Assembly: GCA_025934335.1 (NCBI GenBank)
Contig: JAICYG010000112.1
Coordinates: 1-8,510 of the forward strand
Direction: 5' to 3'
From: Thermoleophilia bacterium
Lineage (GTDB): Bacteria > Actinomycetota > Thermoleophilia > Gaiellales > Gaiellaceae
DNA: 8,510 nt
The notes below the pieces were generated by a model. The model did no database searches and was not told the DNA's origin. It worked only from the letters and a program-made list of their open reading frames with translations. The translations under genes and the position numbers were made by a program. Below are positions 1-5,735 of the stretch, in pieces. Each line of letters opens with the position of its first letter. Position 1 is the first letter of the stretch.

Positions 1-924
1 AACGTGCCGATCGGCGTCGCGGGCCTCTTCTTCATCCCGGTCTTCGTCGACGAGTCGCGCGACACCTCGCACGAGCAGCGCCTCGACCTGCCCGGGCTTC
101 TCACGTCGGCCGTCGGGCTGTTCGCGTTGACGTACGCCTTCATCGAGGCGAACGGCTACGGCTGGACGTCCGGCCGGATCCTCGCCGCCTTCGCGGTCGC
201 GGTCGTCTCGCTCGTCGCGTTCATTCTGTTCGAGCGGCACCAGCGCATCCCGATGCTCGACCTGTCGCTCTTCCGCAACCGCACCTTCGGCGGCGCCAAC
301 GGCGCGATGCTCTTCGTCGGGCTCGCCATGTTCGGCACCTTCTTCTACGTCTCGCTCTACGTGCAGAACGTGCTCGGCTGGTCGCCTGTCGAGGCGGGCG
401 CCTCGTTCCTGCCGATGACGTTCCTGATCATCGCGCTCGCGCCGCGCACCGGCGCGCTCGCCGACAGCGTCGGCTCGCGCTGGCTCGTCGGCGGCGGGAT
501 GCTGCTGCTCGCCGTGATGCTCTTCTACTACGGCTTCCTCGGCGCCGACTCGAGCTTCTGGACGCTGCTGCCCGCCCTCCTGATCGGCGGCATCGGGATG
601 GCGATGACGATGACGCCGACGACCGCTGCTGCGATGAGCGCCGTCGCCGTCGACAAGGCTGGCGTCGGCTCCGCGGTGCTCAACTCGGCGCGGCAGGTGG
701 GCGGCTCGCTCGGCATCGCCGTCATGGGCGCGATCGTCGCGTCGACGACGTCGAGCTCGCTGCGACAGGGCGACACGCGGCAGATCGCGTTCCTGCACGG
801 GTTCCACGACGCGCTGCGGGTCGGATCGTTCCTCCTGCTCGCCGGTGCCGCGATCGCGGTGCTCGCGATCCGCAAGATCGACCATCCTCATCAGGAGCAC
901 GCGACGCTCGCCGAGCCCGCGTGA
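1..924 (+). CDS. MFS drug-efflux permease, DHA2 (EmrB/QacA) type, C-terminal part
   Basis: The gene is cut by the window's left edge; 307 codons remain in frame 1 and end at TGA 922-924. The fragment opens with NVPIGV, the usual end of TM6 in DHA2 permeases. Eight further hydrophobic segments follow (roughly residues 32-54, 59-77, 98-122, 131-153, 160-178, 187-210, 232-248 and 268-288), which matches the second half of a 14-TM transporter. Two stretches are typical of the family: the FGTFFYVSLYVQNVLGWSP region (about 111-129) and NSARQVGGSLG (about 227-237). Such proteins export hydrophobic drugs or metabolites by proton antiport across the inner membrane; the substrate cannot be read from sequence. 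The stop overlaps the start of a TetR repressor gene, a common arrangement for a repressor that controls its own efflux pump. Family assignment is firm; the substrate is unknown. Confidence 0.93.
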   Translation, partial: NVPIGVAGLFFIPVFVDESRDTSHEQRLDLPGLLTSAVGLFALTYAFIEANGYGWTSGRILAAFAVAVVSLVAFILFERHQRIPMLDLSLFRNRTFGGANGAMLFVGLAMFGTFFYVSLYVQNVLGWSPVEAGASFLPMTFLIIALAPRTGALADSVGSRWLVGGGMLLLAVMLFYYGFLGADSSFWTLLPALLIGGIGMAMTMTPTTAAAMSAVAVDKAGVGSAVLNSARQVGGSLGIAVMGAIVASTTSSSLRQGDTRQIAFLHGFHDALRVGSFLLLAGAAIAVLAIRKIDHPHQEHATLAEPA

Positions 925-1511
925 CGCAGTCCCCCGCGAAGCGGCTGACGGCGGAGGCGCGGCGGCAGGCGGTGCTCGACACCGCCTGCCGCGTCTTCTC
1001 GCGCTCGAGCTACCGCGGCGCCACGACTGCCGAGATCGCTCGCGAGGCGGGGATCTCCGAGCCGATCCTGTACCGCCACTTCGGCTCGAAGCGGGACCTC
1101 TACCTCGCCTGCCTCGACGAGGCGTGGCGCGCGTTTCGCGCCGTCTCCGAGGAGGCGGTCGCGGCCGACCCCGAGCAGTCCCTCGGCGCGATCGCGGACG
1201 CCTACATGGCGAAGGGGCGGAAGCTCCGCGTCGTCGACCTGTGGATCCAGGCGCTGAACGAGGCTTCGGACGACAGGGTGATCGCCGCCGCGGTGCGCAG
1301 GCAGATCCGCGAGGTGCGCGACTTCTTCGCCGACGTGATTCGCGACGGCCAGCGCCGCGGCGTCGTTCACGCCGACCGGGATCCCGACGCGGAGGCCTGG
1401 ATCTTCATCGCGGCCGGCCTGCTCGCGACGATCGACCGGCGCCTCGGCGGGCTGCTCGGCGACGACCTGGCGCGTGTCCGCACCGAGCGGCGACGCTGGC
1501 TGTTGGCGTAG
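921..1511 (+). CDS. TetR/AcrR-family transcriptional repressor
   Basis: This 196-residue protein has the usual TetR length. The N-terminal DNA-binding domain spans about residues 10-60, with the helix-turn-helix at 33-54 (GATTAEIAREAGISEPILYRHF) followed by GSKRDLY, a canonical TetR signature. The remaining all-helical C-terminal part should form the ligand-binding and dimerisation domain and is not family-diagnostic. The GTG start at 921 overlaps the permease TGA (GTGA), and no Shine-Dalgarno sits at normal distance, so translation is probably coupled to the permease. The context suggests it represses the efflux gene in response to an exported compound. The inducer and operator are not visible; the operator would most likely lie upstream of the permease, outside the window. 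Confidence 0.92.
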   Translation: MTQSPAKRLTAEARRQAVLDTACRVFSRSSYRGATTAEIAREAGISEPILYRHFGSKRDLYLACLDEAWRAFRAVSEEAVAADPEQSLGAIADAYMAKGRKLRVVDLWIQALNEASDDRVIAAAVRRQIREVRDFFADVIRDGQRRGVVHADRDPDAEAWIFIAAGLLATIDRRLGGLLGDDLARVRTERRRWLLA

Positions 1512-1516
1512 GGAGT

Positions 1517-1546
1517 GGTGTCTGACACCTGAAGGTGTCAGACACG
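1517..1546. repeat. Two tandem 13-base odd palindromes forming a larger inverted repeat
   Basis: Positions 1517-1529 read GGTGTCTGACACC, a perfect palindrome around a central T. Positions 1534-1546 read GGTGTCAGACACG, almost the same palindrome around a central A. Together they give a perfect 13-bp inverted repeat (1518-1530 with 1533-1545, 2-base loop), so each half can fold alone or the whole can form one hairpin. It begins six bases after the tetR stop. It may act as a processing or termination structure, a REP-like dispersed element, or a protein-binding site. The symmetry is read directly; the function is open. Confidence 0.75.
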
Positions 1547-1581
1547 TTTTGCGGCCGGGGCATCGAGCCCCGGCCGCAAAA
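1547..1581. terminator. Strong GC hairpin flanked by T4/A4, probable 3' structure of the tetR transcript
   Basis: TTTTGCGGCCGGGG (1547-1560) is perfectly complementary to CCCCGGCCGCAAAA (1568-1581). C1561-G1567 adds a pair, giving a 15-bp stem with a 5-base loop. It lies 35 bases after the tetR stop. No T-run follows on the plus strand (the T and A runs pair with each other), so it is not a textbook intrinsic terminator in either direction. It could still stop or stabilise convergent transcripts, because the minus-strand RNA also ends here. Confidence 0.5.
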
Positions 1582-1613
1582 ATGAGAAAGCCCCGGCTGC
1601 GGCACCCGGGGCT
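1578..1613 (-). terminator. Intrinsic terminator of the minus-strand small RNA
   Basis: Read on the minus strand, AGCCCCGG (1613-1606), a 9-base loop (1605-1597) and CCGGGGCT (1596-1589) form an 8-bp perfect GC stem. It is followed by TTCTCATTTTT (1588-1578). A GC hairpin with a U-rich tail is the standard intrinsic terminator form. On the plus strand the same hairpin has no T-run after it, so the polarity is minus. There is no minus-strand protein gene upstream to account for it. Confidence 0.7.
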
Positions 1614-1736
1614 CTCCCTGGTCAGGCGGGCGCCAGTTGGGCGGATCCGACGCGACTCTGCGGCCCAGTCACAATCGGAGGTTGCCTCTGACGCTCCTCC
1701 CCCCGCACCTGCCTGGCGTCAAGCTCGGTGCAAGGT
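1578..1736 (-). ncRNA. Putative structured small RNA, about 159 nt, family not recognised
   Basis: A consensus-like promoter (TTGACA, 17 bases, TACAGT; 1771-1743) and an intrinsic terminator (1613-1578) bracket this stretch. A start at A1736 assumes six bases after the -10, as at other starts in this window. The predicted RNA can fold from its first bases: CCTTGCACC (1735-1727) pairs with GGTGCGGGG (1709-1701) over nine pairs including two G-U. GGAGG (1700-1696) can pair with CCTCC (1681-1677), and GACT (1670-1667) with AGTC (1657-1654) or GGGC (1666-1663) with GCCC (1642-1639). No convincing reading frame lies inside; the best is a 16-codon GTG frame without a usable Shine-Dalgarno. I did not recognise SRP RNA, tRNA, a cobalamin riboswitch or any other family. 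A 6S-like role cannot be excluded. It diverges from the XRE/TPR regulator gene. Confidence 0.6.
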
Positions 1737-1742
1737 TGGCTC

Positions 1743-1771
1743 ACTGTACGAGCCGTGTCCTCTTCTGTCAA
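1743..1771 (-). promoter_or_regulatory. Sigma-70-type promoter driving the small RNA
   Basis: On the minus strand, TTGACA (1771-1766) is a perfect -35. A 17-base spacer follows, then TACAGT (1748-1743), a good -10 of the TANNNT class. Such a close match is conspicuous in GC-rich sequence. The same TACAGT hexamer precedes ctaA in this window. The -35 lies inside one of the GTCAAGT repeats, so a protein bound there could control this promoter. Confidence 0.7.
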
Positions 1772-1786
1772 GTAGCTAGGTCAAGT
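1767..1786. repeat. Direct repeat GTCAAGT x2 in the divergent control region
   Basis: GTCAAGT occurs at 1767-1773 and 1780-1786, 13 bases apart, and a third copy lies at 1872-1878 just before the XRE/TPR start. The first copy overlaps the -35 of the small-RNA promoter, which partly explains it, since TTGACA read in reverse gives TGTCAA. The second and third copies have no matching -10. They may be operator half-sites for the adjacent regulator; this is inference. Confidence 0.45.
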
Positions 1787-1804
1787 GATTTGCAATCTCG
1801 GTTA

Positions 1805-1832
1805 TTGACCCGGTTTCTCCTGATTTTATCCC
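1805..1832 (+). promoter_or_regulatory. Possible promoter of the XRE/TPR regulator gene
   Basis: TTGACC (1805-1810) is a good -35. Sixteen bases later TATCCC (1827-1832) is a weak -10. An alternative is an extended -10, TGA followed by TTTTAT (1824-1829). The stretch is the most A+T-rich in the window and faces the regulator gene 70 bases downstream. The choice between these is uncertain. Confidence 0.35.
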
Positions 1833-1862
1833 CTGTTCGAGGGACTGTCCTTTTCAGGGGAT
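1828..1862. promoter_or_regulatory. Inverted repeat, possible operator or leader hairpin of the XRE/TPR gene
   Basis: ATCCCCTG (1828-1835) is the perfect reverse complement of CAGGGGAT (1855-1862). Nested inside is the 9-base odd palindrome GGACTGTCC (1842-1850), centred on T as in the palindrome at 1517-1529. The element overlaps or directly follows the likely -10, where an autoregulatory operator would be expected, and could also fold in the 5' leader RNA. Confidence 0.4.
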
Positions 1863-1902
1863 TGCGGAGCGGTCAAGTGTCGGGCATGCTGCGCTACGAC
1901 GG

Positions 1903-3252
1903 ATGACTCCTCGCGCCGCACGAGCGAGCACGACCCGCCAGGCCGCTCCGCGCATCCCGCGGCTCGGCGAACGGCTGCGCCAGCTGCGCGTGGCCGCCGG
2001 CCTGACGCAGACCGAGCTGGCCGGCGACCGCTTCTCGAAGGAGTACATCTCGCAGATCGAGCGCGGGAAGACCCGTCCGACCAAGGAGACGGTGGAGTGG
2101 CTCGCCCTGCGGCTCGCCGTCGACGCCGGCTTCCTCGCGAGCGGCGTCTCCGCCGACGAGCGGGCGAAGGCAGAGGCGATCCTCGCCCGCGCCGACGCGC
2201 TCTCGGAAGAGCACCGCTTCGACGAGGCGATCGAGGAGTACACGCGGTCGCTGCCCGCCGTCCTCGGCACCGGCGCCGCCGAGCTCCGCGTCCGCGCGCT
2301 GAACGGCGAGGCGATGGCGCGCGCCCAGACCGGCGACGTCAAGGCGGCGCTCGGGCTGCTCGCCGAATCCCGTTCGCTCGTCGAGTCGGAGCCCTTCACC
2401 GACGTCGACCGCGCCGACGTGCTCTACCGGCTCGGCGTCTGCCGCTACAAGCTCTCGAGCATCTCCACGGCGGTGGCGCTCTTCGACGAGGCGCTCTCGC
2501 TCGCCGACCGCTCCGGCCTGCCGGCCGACGAGCTCCGGCTGAACGTGTTCTCGTGGCGTTCCCGCTGCCACCGGCGCCAGCGTGACTTCGAGGCCGCGCG
2601 CGAGGACGTGGAGCGCGCGCTCGAGCTCGCCGAGTCGCTGCGCGACGCCCGTGCGCTCGCGCCCGTCTACTTCCAGGCGTCGATCATCGCCGAGCGCGAC
2701 GGCCACTGGGTGCTGGCGCGTCAGTACGCCGAGAAGGCGAAGGCGCAGTACGAGGAGATCGCCGACCGCGGCAACGTGGGGCGGCTCCTGAACAACCTCG
2801 GGGCGATGGACTTCCTGCTCGGCAGCCCCGAAGACGCGATCGAGCGCTTCAAGCAGGCGTACGCGATCGCACTCGAGGTCGACCGCAGCGAGGATGCCGC
2901 CGGAGCGGTCTCGTCGCTCGCCCAGGTGCACCTGCGGACGGGTGACGTGAAGCGCGCCGAGGAGCAGGCGCGGCATGCGCTCGAGATCATGGGCGACCGC
3001 GAGGACATGCTCGACCAGATCGGCGCCGCCCAGCTCGTGCTCGGGCGTGCGCTGCTCGAACAGCAGCGGCTCGACGACGCCGGCCAGGCGTTCGGCGAGG
3101 CCGAGGACGCGTTCGCGAAGCTCTCCTCTGTCTCGCATCGCGCCGCTGCGTGGATCGCTCAGGGCGACCTGGCGACGAGGAGGGGCGACGAACGCCGGGC
3201 GGCGGTGCTCTACCGCCGTGCGGCCGAAGCGCTCCAGGACTTCCGGTTCTAG
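1903..3252 (+). CDS. XRE-family HTH regulator with C-terminal TPR repeats (RRNPP-like architecture)
   Basis: This 449-residue protein begins with a basic 20-residue extension. A Cro/CI-type helix-turn-helix domain follows at about 21-80; RLRQLRVAAGLTQTELA and the recognition part SKEYISQIERGKTRPT are diagnostic. From about residue 91 to the end it is built of roughly nine TPR-like helical pairs (about 91-117, 131-159, 171-201, 211-243, 252-286, 293-323, 332-362, 373-407 and 411-445). The clearest is LLNNLGAMDFLLGSPEDAIE. HTH plus many TPRs is the plan of peptide-sensing RRNPP regulators such as NprR and PlcR, but also of other TPR regulators whose ligands are unknown. ATG 1903 is the only in-frame start ahead of the HTH and has no clear Shine-Dalgarno. 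A 42-codon peptide gene follows 18 bases after the stop. DNA binding is firm; peptide sensing is inference. Confidence 0.9.
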   Translation: MTPRAARASTTRQAAPRIPRLGERLRQLRVAAGLTQTELAGDRFSKEYISQIERGKTRPTKETVEWLALRLAVDAGFLASGVSADERAKAEAILARADALSEEHRFDEAIEEYTRSLPAVLGTGAAELRVRALNGEAMARAQTGDVKAALGLLAESRSLVESEPFTDVDRADVLYRLGVCRYKLSSISTAVALFDEALSLADRSGLPADELRLNVFSWRSRCHRRQRDFEAAREDVERALELAESLRDARALAPVYFQASIIAERDGHWVLARQYAEKAKAQYEEIADRGNVGRLLNNLGAMDFLLGSPEDAIERFKQAYAIALEVDRSEDAAGAVSSLAQVHLRTGDVKRAEEQARHALEIMGDREDMLDQIGAAQLVLGRALLEQQRLDDAGQAFGEAEDAFAKLSSVSHRAAAWIAQGDLATRRGDERRAAVLYRRAAEALQDFRF

Positions 3253-3255
3253 AGG

Positions 3256-3264
3256 AAGGAGGTG
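3256..3264 (+). promoter_or_regulatory. Near-perfect Shine-Dalgarno of the 42-codon gene
   Basis: AAGGAGGTG matches the anti-Shine-Dalgarno end of 16S rRNA almost completely and sits seven bases before GTG 3271. It is the strongest ribosome-binding site in the window, and most other genes here have weak or no such site. It therefore supports both the reality and the high translation of the short gene and fixes its start. Confidence 0.85.
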
Positions 3265-3270
3265 CTCCCT

Positions 3271-3399
3271 GTGGCAAGCAAGCTCGTTCTCCTGTTCCGG
3301 CGCTATCCCGTCGTGCTGGCCGTGCTGCTCGTCGTGCTCTCGTTGTTCGCGGCCAAGTTCGGCCATCCCGGCCTGAGCATGTGGGACGGCCCGATCTAG
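3271..3399 (+). CDS. 42-residue secreted or single-pass membrane peptide, downstream partner of the XRE/TPR regulator
   Basis: The frame runs from GTG 3271 to TAG 3397-3399. The product has a basic N-region (K4, R10, R11), a hydrophobic core at residues 13-28 (PVVLAVLLVVLSLFAA) and a polar tail at 29-42, KFGHPGLSMWDGPI. This is the form of a short signal peptide or a single membrane span with a 14-residue tail outside. A signal-peptidase site near LFA/A or FAA/K is possible but not ideal. The gene follows the regulator by 18 bases and should share its transcript. In Phr, PapR and NprX systems a peptide precursor of about 40-50 residues follows a TPR regulator and its C-terminal end is the signal. 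By analogy the tail here could be a signalling peptide. Equally it may be a small membrane protein of unknown role; I do not recognise the family. Confidence 0.78.
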   Translation: MASKLVLLFRRYPVVLAVLLVVLSLFAAKFGHPGLSMWDGPI

Positions 3400-3448
3400 A
3401 CGGCGGTAGCCACGCGGCTGTCAGGTGGGGAGCCGGCAGCACGCGCGA

Positions 3449-3468
3449 CTGACCGGGGGGTCGGTCAG
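3449..3468. terminator. Short hairpin between convergent genes
   Basis: CTGACCG (3449-3455) pairs with CGGTCAG (3462-3468) around a 6-base loop. It overlaps the SCO1 stop codon (minus strand) and lies 50 bases after the end of the 42-codon gene. It is the only hairpin I find in the convergent gap and has no T-run in either direction, so termination here would be weak or Rho-dependent. Confidence 0.3.
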
Positions 3469-4076
3469 CCGAGGAGGACGCGAAGGTCGTGGAGGACCTG
3501 ACGGGCCTTCACGGAGGAGTCGTACAGCACGCGCTCCTTGCCTGTGGTGTCGACGAGCGCGGTGTAGGCGACGTGATCCACGAGATCGGGCTTCGTCGAG
3601 ACGGCGAGGACGTGCCACGCCTTCCAGACGCGGCGGAGCTCGCTGCGCGTGCCGATCAGGTACCGGAACTGCGGCACGAGGTGCATCCGGCGCTCGTACG
3701 CGCGGACGGCGGCGGCGGTGTCGCCTTTCGGGTCGACGCTGACCGCGAGCACGCGCACGCGCCCGCGCTGCTGCGCGCCGAGGTTGCGAAGCGCAGCGTT
3801 CAGGTTCTGCGTGATCAGCGGGCAGACGTCGGGGCAGTGCGTGTAGATGAACGTCACCAGCACGTAGCGGCCGCGCTGCGCGGCAAGCGTCACCGGGTTC
3901 CCGCGGGCGTCGTGGAGCGCGATCGGCGGCGCAGCTCTCGCCGGTGAGAGCTCCGTCCCGAGGAACCTGCTCGGCGGCTGCGTCGCGCTCGCCGGCTCCC
4001 CCGAAGCGGACGCGCCGCAGCCCGCGAGGAGCGCCGTCGCGAGCAGAGCGAGCACGGCGAGGAGCGGGCGGCGCAT
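3465..4076 (-). CDS. SCO1/SenC/PrrC-family copper chaperone lipoprotein
   Basis: This 203-residue thioredoxin-fold protein carries Cu(I) for assembly of the Cu-A centre of cytochrome c oxidase on the outer face of the membrane. Residues 1-20 form a lipoprotein signal with lipobox LLAGC (lipidated C20). The copper ligands are present: CPDVC (C81 and C85, within YTHCPDVCP) and the distal His at H168 in DHVAYTALVD. AVSVDPKGDT (about 111-120) is another family signature. The reading frame stays open upstream, but ATG at 4076-4074 is right because it places the signal peptide at the N-terminus and has TACCTT exactly six bases before it. It diverges from the ABC1-kinase gene by 61 bases. With ctaA about 3.5 kb away, it points to an aa3-type oxidase encoded elsewhere. 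Confidence 0.93.
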   Translation of the reverse strand: MRRPLLAVLALLATALLAGCGASASGEPASATQPPSRFLGTELSPARAAPPIALHDARGNPVTLAAQRGRYVLVTFIYTHCPDVCPLITQNLNAALRNLGAQQRGRVRVLAVSVDPKGDTAAAVRAYERRMHLVPQFRYLIGTRSELRRVWKAWHVLAVSTKPDLVDHVAYTALVDTTGKERVLYDSSVKARQVLHDLRVLLG

Positions 4077-4082
4077 GACTCC

Positions 4083-4088
4083 AAGGTA
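4083..4088 (-). promoter_or_regulatory. -10 element TACCTT, leaderless start of SCO1
   Basis: On the minus strand TACCTT is followed by six bases and then the ATG. A TANNNT hexamer at this distance places the transcript start on the start codon. No good -35 is visible. GGAG also lies just before the ATG, too close for a normal Shine-Dalgarno. Confidence 0.55.
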
Positions 4089-4137
4089 GTACACCGCCGA
4101 CCGTTTCCCGTTCAGGCGACGAGGGGAAACGGCGCCC

Positions 4138-5730
4138 GTGGCCGACCAGGGGAAATTCTCGCGCGCGGTCGAGGTGACGCGGGCCGCGCATCGCGGGCAC
4201 CTCCTCCGCGTGCTGCGCGAGGTCGGCGTCGTCGGCGAGGTCGAGGCGACGCCGGAGGCAGCCCGGCGGTTTCGCGAGACGCTCGAGGGTCTCGGCACGA
4301 CGTTCGTCAAGCTCGGCCAGCTCCTCTCCTCGCGACCCGACCTGCTGCCGGACGTCTACATCGACGAGCTGGGGAAGCTCGTCGACGACGTCCCGCCCGT
4401 GCCCTTCGCTGCGATCCGCGAGGTGATCGCCCGTGAGCTCGGCCTCGAGCAGTTCGCGACGATCGACGAGCAGCCGCTTGCGAGCGCCTCCATCGCGCAG
4501 ATCCACCGGGCGCTGACGACCGGCGGCCGAGACGTGGTCGTGAAGGTGCGGCGCCCGGGGATCGAAGAGCAGGTCGAGCTCGATCTTTCCCTGTTCCGCC
4601 GCACCGCTCGCCTTGCCGAGCGCCGCTCGGGCACGGCGCGGCTCCTGCAGCTCCGCGCGCTCACGGACGAGCTCGAGCAGCACCTGCGCGCCGAGCTCGA
4701 CTTCGAGGAGGAGGCGCACAACTCCGAGCTGATCGCCGAGGTGATCGAGGAGTATCGCGACGACCTGTTCGTTCCCCGTGTCGTCCGGCCGCTCGTCACG
4801 CCGGAGGTGCTGGTGCTCGAGCGGGTCGACGGCGTGAAGGTCGCGGACGATCCCGACCTCGAGCCGGAACGCGCCGCCCGGCTCGCCCGCGTGCTCTTCA
4901 GGGCGTACATCCGGCAGGTGACGGTGAAGGGCGTGTACCACGCCGATCCGCACCGCGGCAACGTGCTCCTGACGCCGGACGGCCGCCTCGCGCTGCTCGA
5001 CTTCGGCCTGATCGGGCGGCTCGACGACGACACGCGCACGTCGCTCGCGCTGCTCCTGCTGGCGGTGGCGCAGAACCGCGCCGACGACGTCGCCGACCTG
5101 ATCCTGTCGCTCTCGCTGACGACCGCCGACTCGGACGAGGCGGGCTTCGTCCACGACCTGCGGCGGAAGCTGCCGCGCTACCACTGGCGCCCGCTCGCGG
5201 GCATCCGCACCGGGGAGGGCCTCGCCGACCTGCAACGGCTCTGCCTCGAGCACGGGATCGCGCTGCCGACGTCGTTCGCGCTGGTCGGCAAGACGCTGTC
5301 GCAGGCGGAGAGCATCGCCCGCTCGCTCGATCCGACGCTCGACCCGGTGGAAGTGCTGCGGAGTGAGGGATGGAAGGTGCTGGCAGCCGAGGGGGAACGC
5401 CGCCTCGAGCCGAGCCAGGTGCTCGCATTCGCCTTCACGCAGCTCGTGCCGCTCGCGCGGATGCCCCGCCGGCTCGCGCAGCTCGTCGACAAGGTCGAGA
5501 CGGGTTCGCTCAAGGTCGGCATCGCGCCGGTGCAGCTCGAGGACTTCGAGCACCTGCTCCGGTCGACGGCGAACCGCATCGGCGCCGCGCTGATCATCGC
5601 CGCGCTGCTCGTGAGCTCGGCGCTGATGGCGCGCGTCTCGCACGGCCTCGCGGTCGCCGGCTTCGTCGTCGCGTGCGTGCTCGCCGGCTACATGATCTGG
5701 CGGATCTTCCGCACGCCCGGCGGCCTCTGA
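4138..5730 (+). CDS. ABC1/UbiB (AarF/ADCK) family atypical kinase
   Basis: This 530-residue protein has all landmarks of the ABC1 kinase-like family. They are the KxGQ motif KLGQ (58-61) in TFVKLGQLLSSRPDLLP, the Ala/Ser-rich nucleotide loop ASASIAQIH (115-123), the ATP-site lysine K136 (VVVKVRRPG), the catalytic-loop motif HADPHRGN (268-275) and DFG (288-290). Two C-terminal membrane spans (about 481-498 and 502-524) anchor it, as in UbiB. UbiB-type proteins support isoprenoid quinone synthesis through an ATPase activity. In an actinobacterium the quinone would probably be menaquinone and the exact role is unsettled, so I give no gene symbol. GTG 4138 has GAGGGG 11 bases upstream. The gene diverges from SCO1 and converges with the SDR gene, leaving only 5 bases between them. 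Confidence 0.92.
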   Translation: MADQGKFSRAVEVTRAAHRGHLLRVLREVGVVGEVEATPEAARRFRETLEGLGTTFVKLGQLLSSRPDLLPDVYIDELGKLVDDVPPVPFAAIREVIARELGLEQFATIDEQPLASASIAQIHRALTTGGRDVVVKVRRPGIEEQVELDLSLFRRTARLAERRSGTARLLQLRALTDELEQHLRAELDFEEEAHNSELIAEVIEEYRDDLFVPRVVRPLVTPEVLVLERVDGVKVADDPDLEPERAARLARVLFRAYIRQVTVKGVYHADPHRGNVLLTPDGRLALLDFGLIGRLDDDTRTSLALLLLAVAQNRADDVADLILSLSLTTADSDEAGFVHDLRRKLPRYHWRPLAGIRTGEGLADLQRLCLEHGIALPTSFALVGKTLSQAESIARSLDPTLDPVEVLRSEGWKVLAAEGERRLEPSQVLAFAFTQLVPLARMPRRLAQLVDKVETGSLKVGIAPVQLEDFEHLLRSTANRIGAALIIAALLVSSALMARVSHGLAVAGFVVACVLAGYMIWRIFRTPGGL

Positions 5731-5735
5731 TCGGG

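Noticed and set aside
1670..1760. A known RNA class (SRP RNA or cobalamin riboswitch) in the gap
   Set aside because: The SRP core (GTCAGGTCCGGAAGGAAGCA-like) is not present. The plus-strand GGTGCAAGG...ACTGT resembles cobalamin elements only loosely, and no B12 gene follows.
1474..1906. Two plus-strand frames (1474-1779, 1637-1906) in the gap after tetR
   Set aside because: There is no ribosome-binding site and the composition is unlike genes nearby. They run across hairpins and the promoter/terminator of the minus-strand RNA, and the first overlaps tetR.
1894..3366. A 490-codon minus-strand frame opposite the XRE/TPR gene
   Set aside because: It is complementary to a clear HTH-TPR protein, shows no domain of its own, and is explained by third-position GC bias.
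4077..4310. N-terminal extension of SCO1 by 78 codons
   Set aside because: It would bury the lipoprotein signal peptide and overlaps the divergent kinase gene; ATG 4076 gives a normal lipobox protein.
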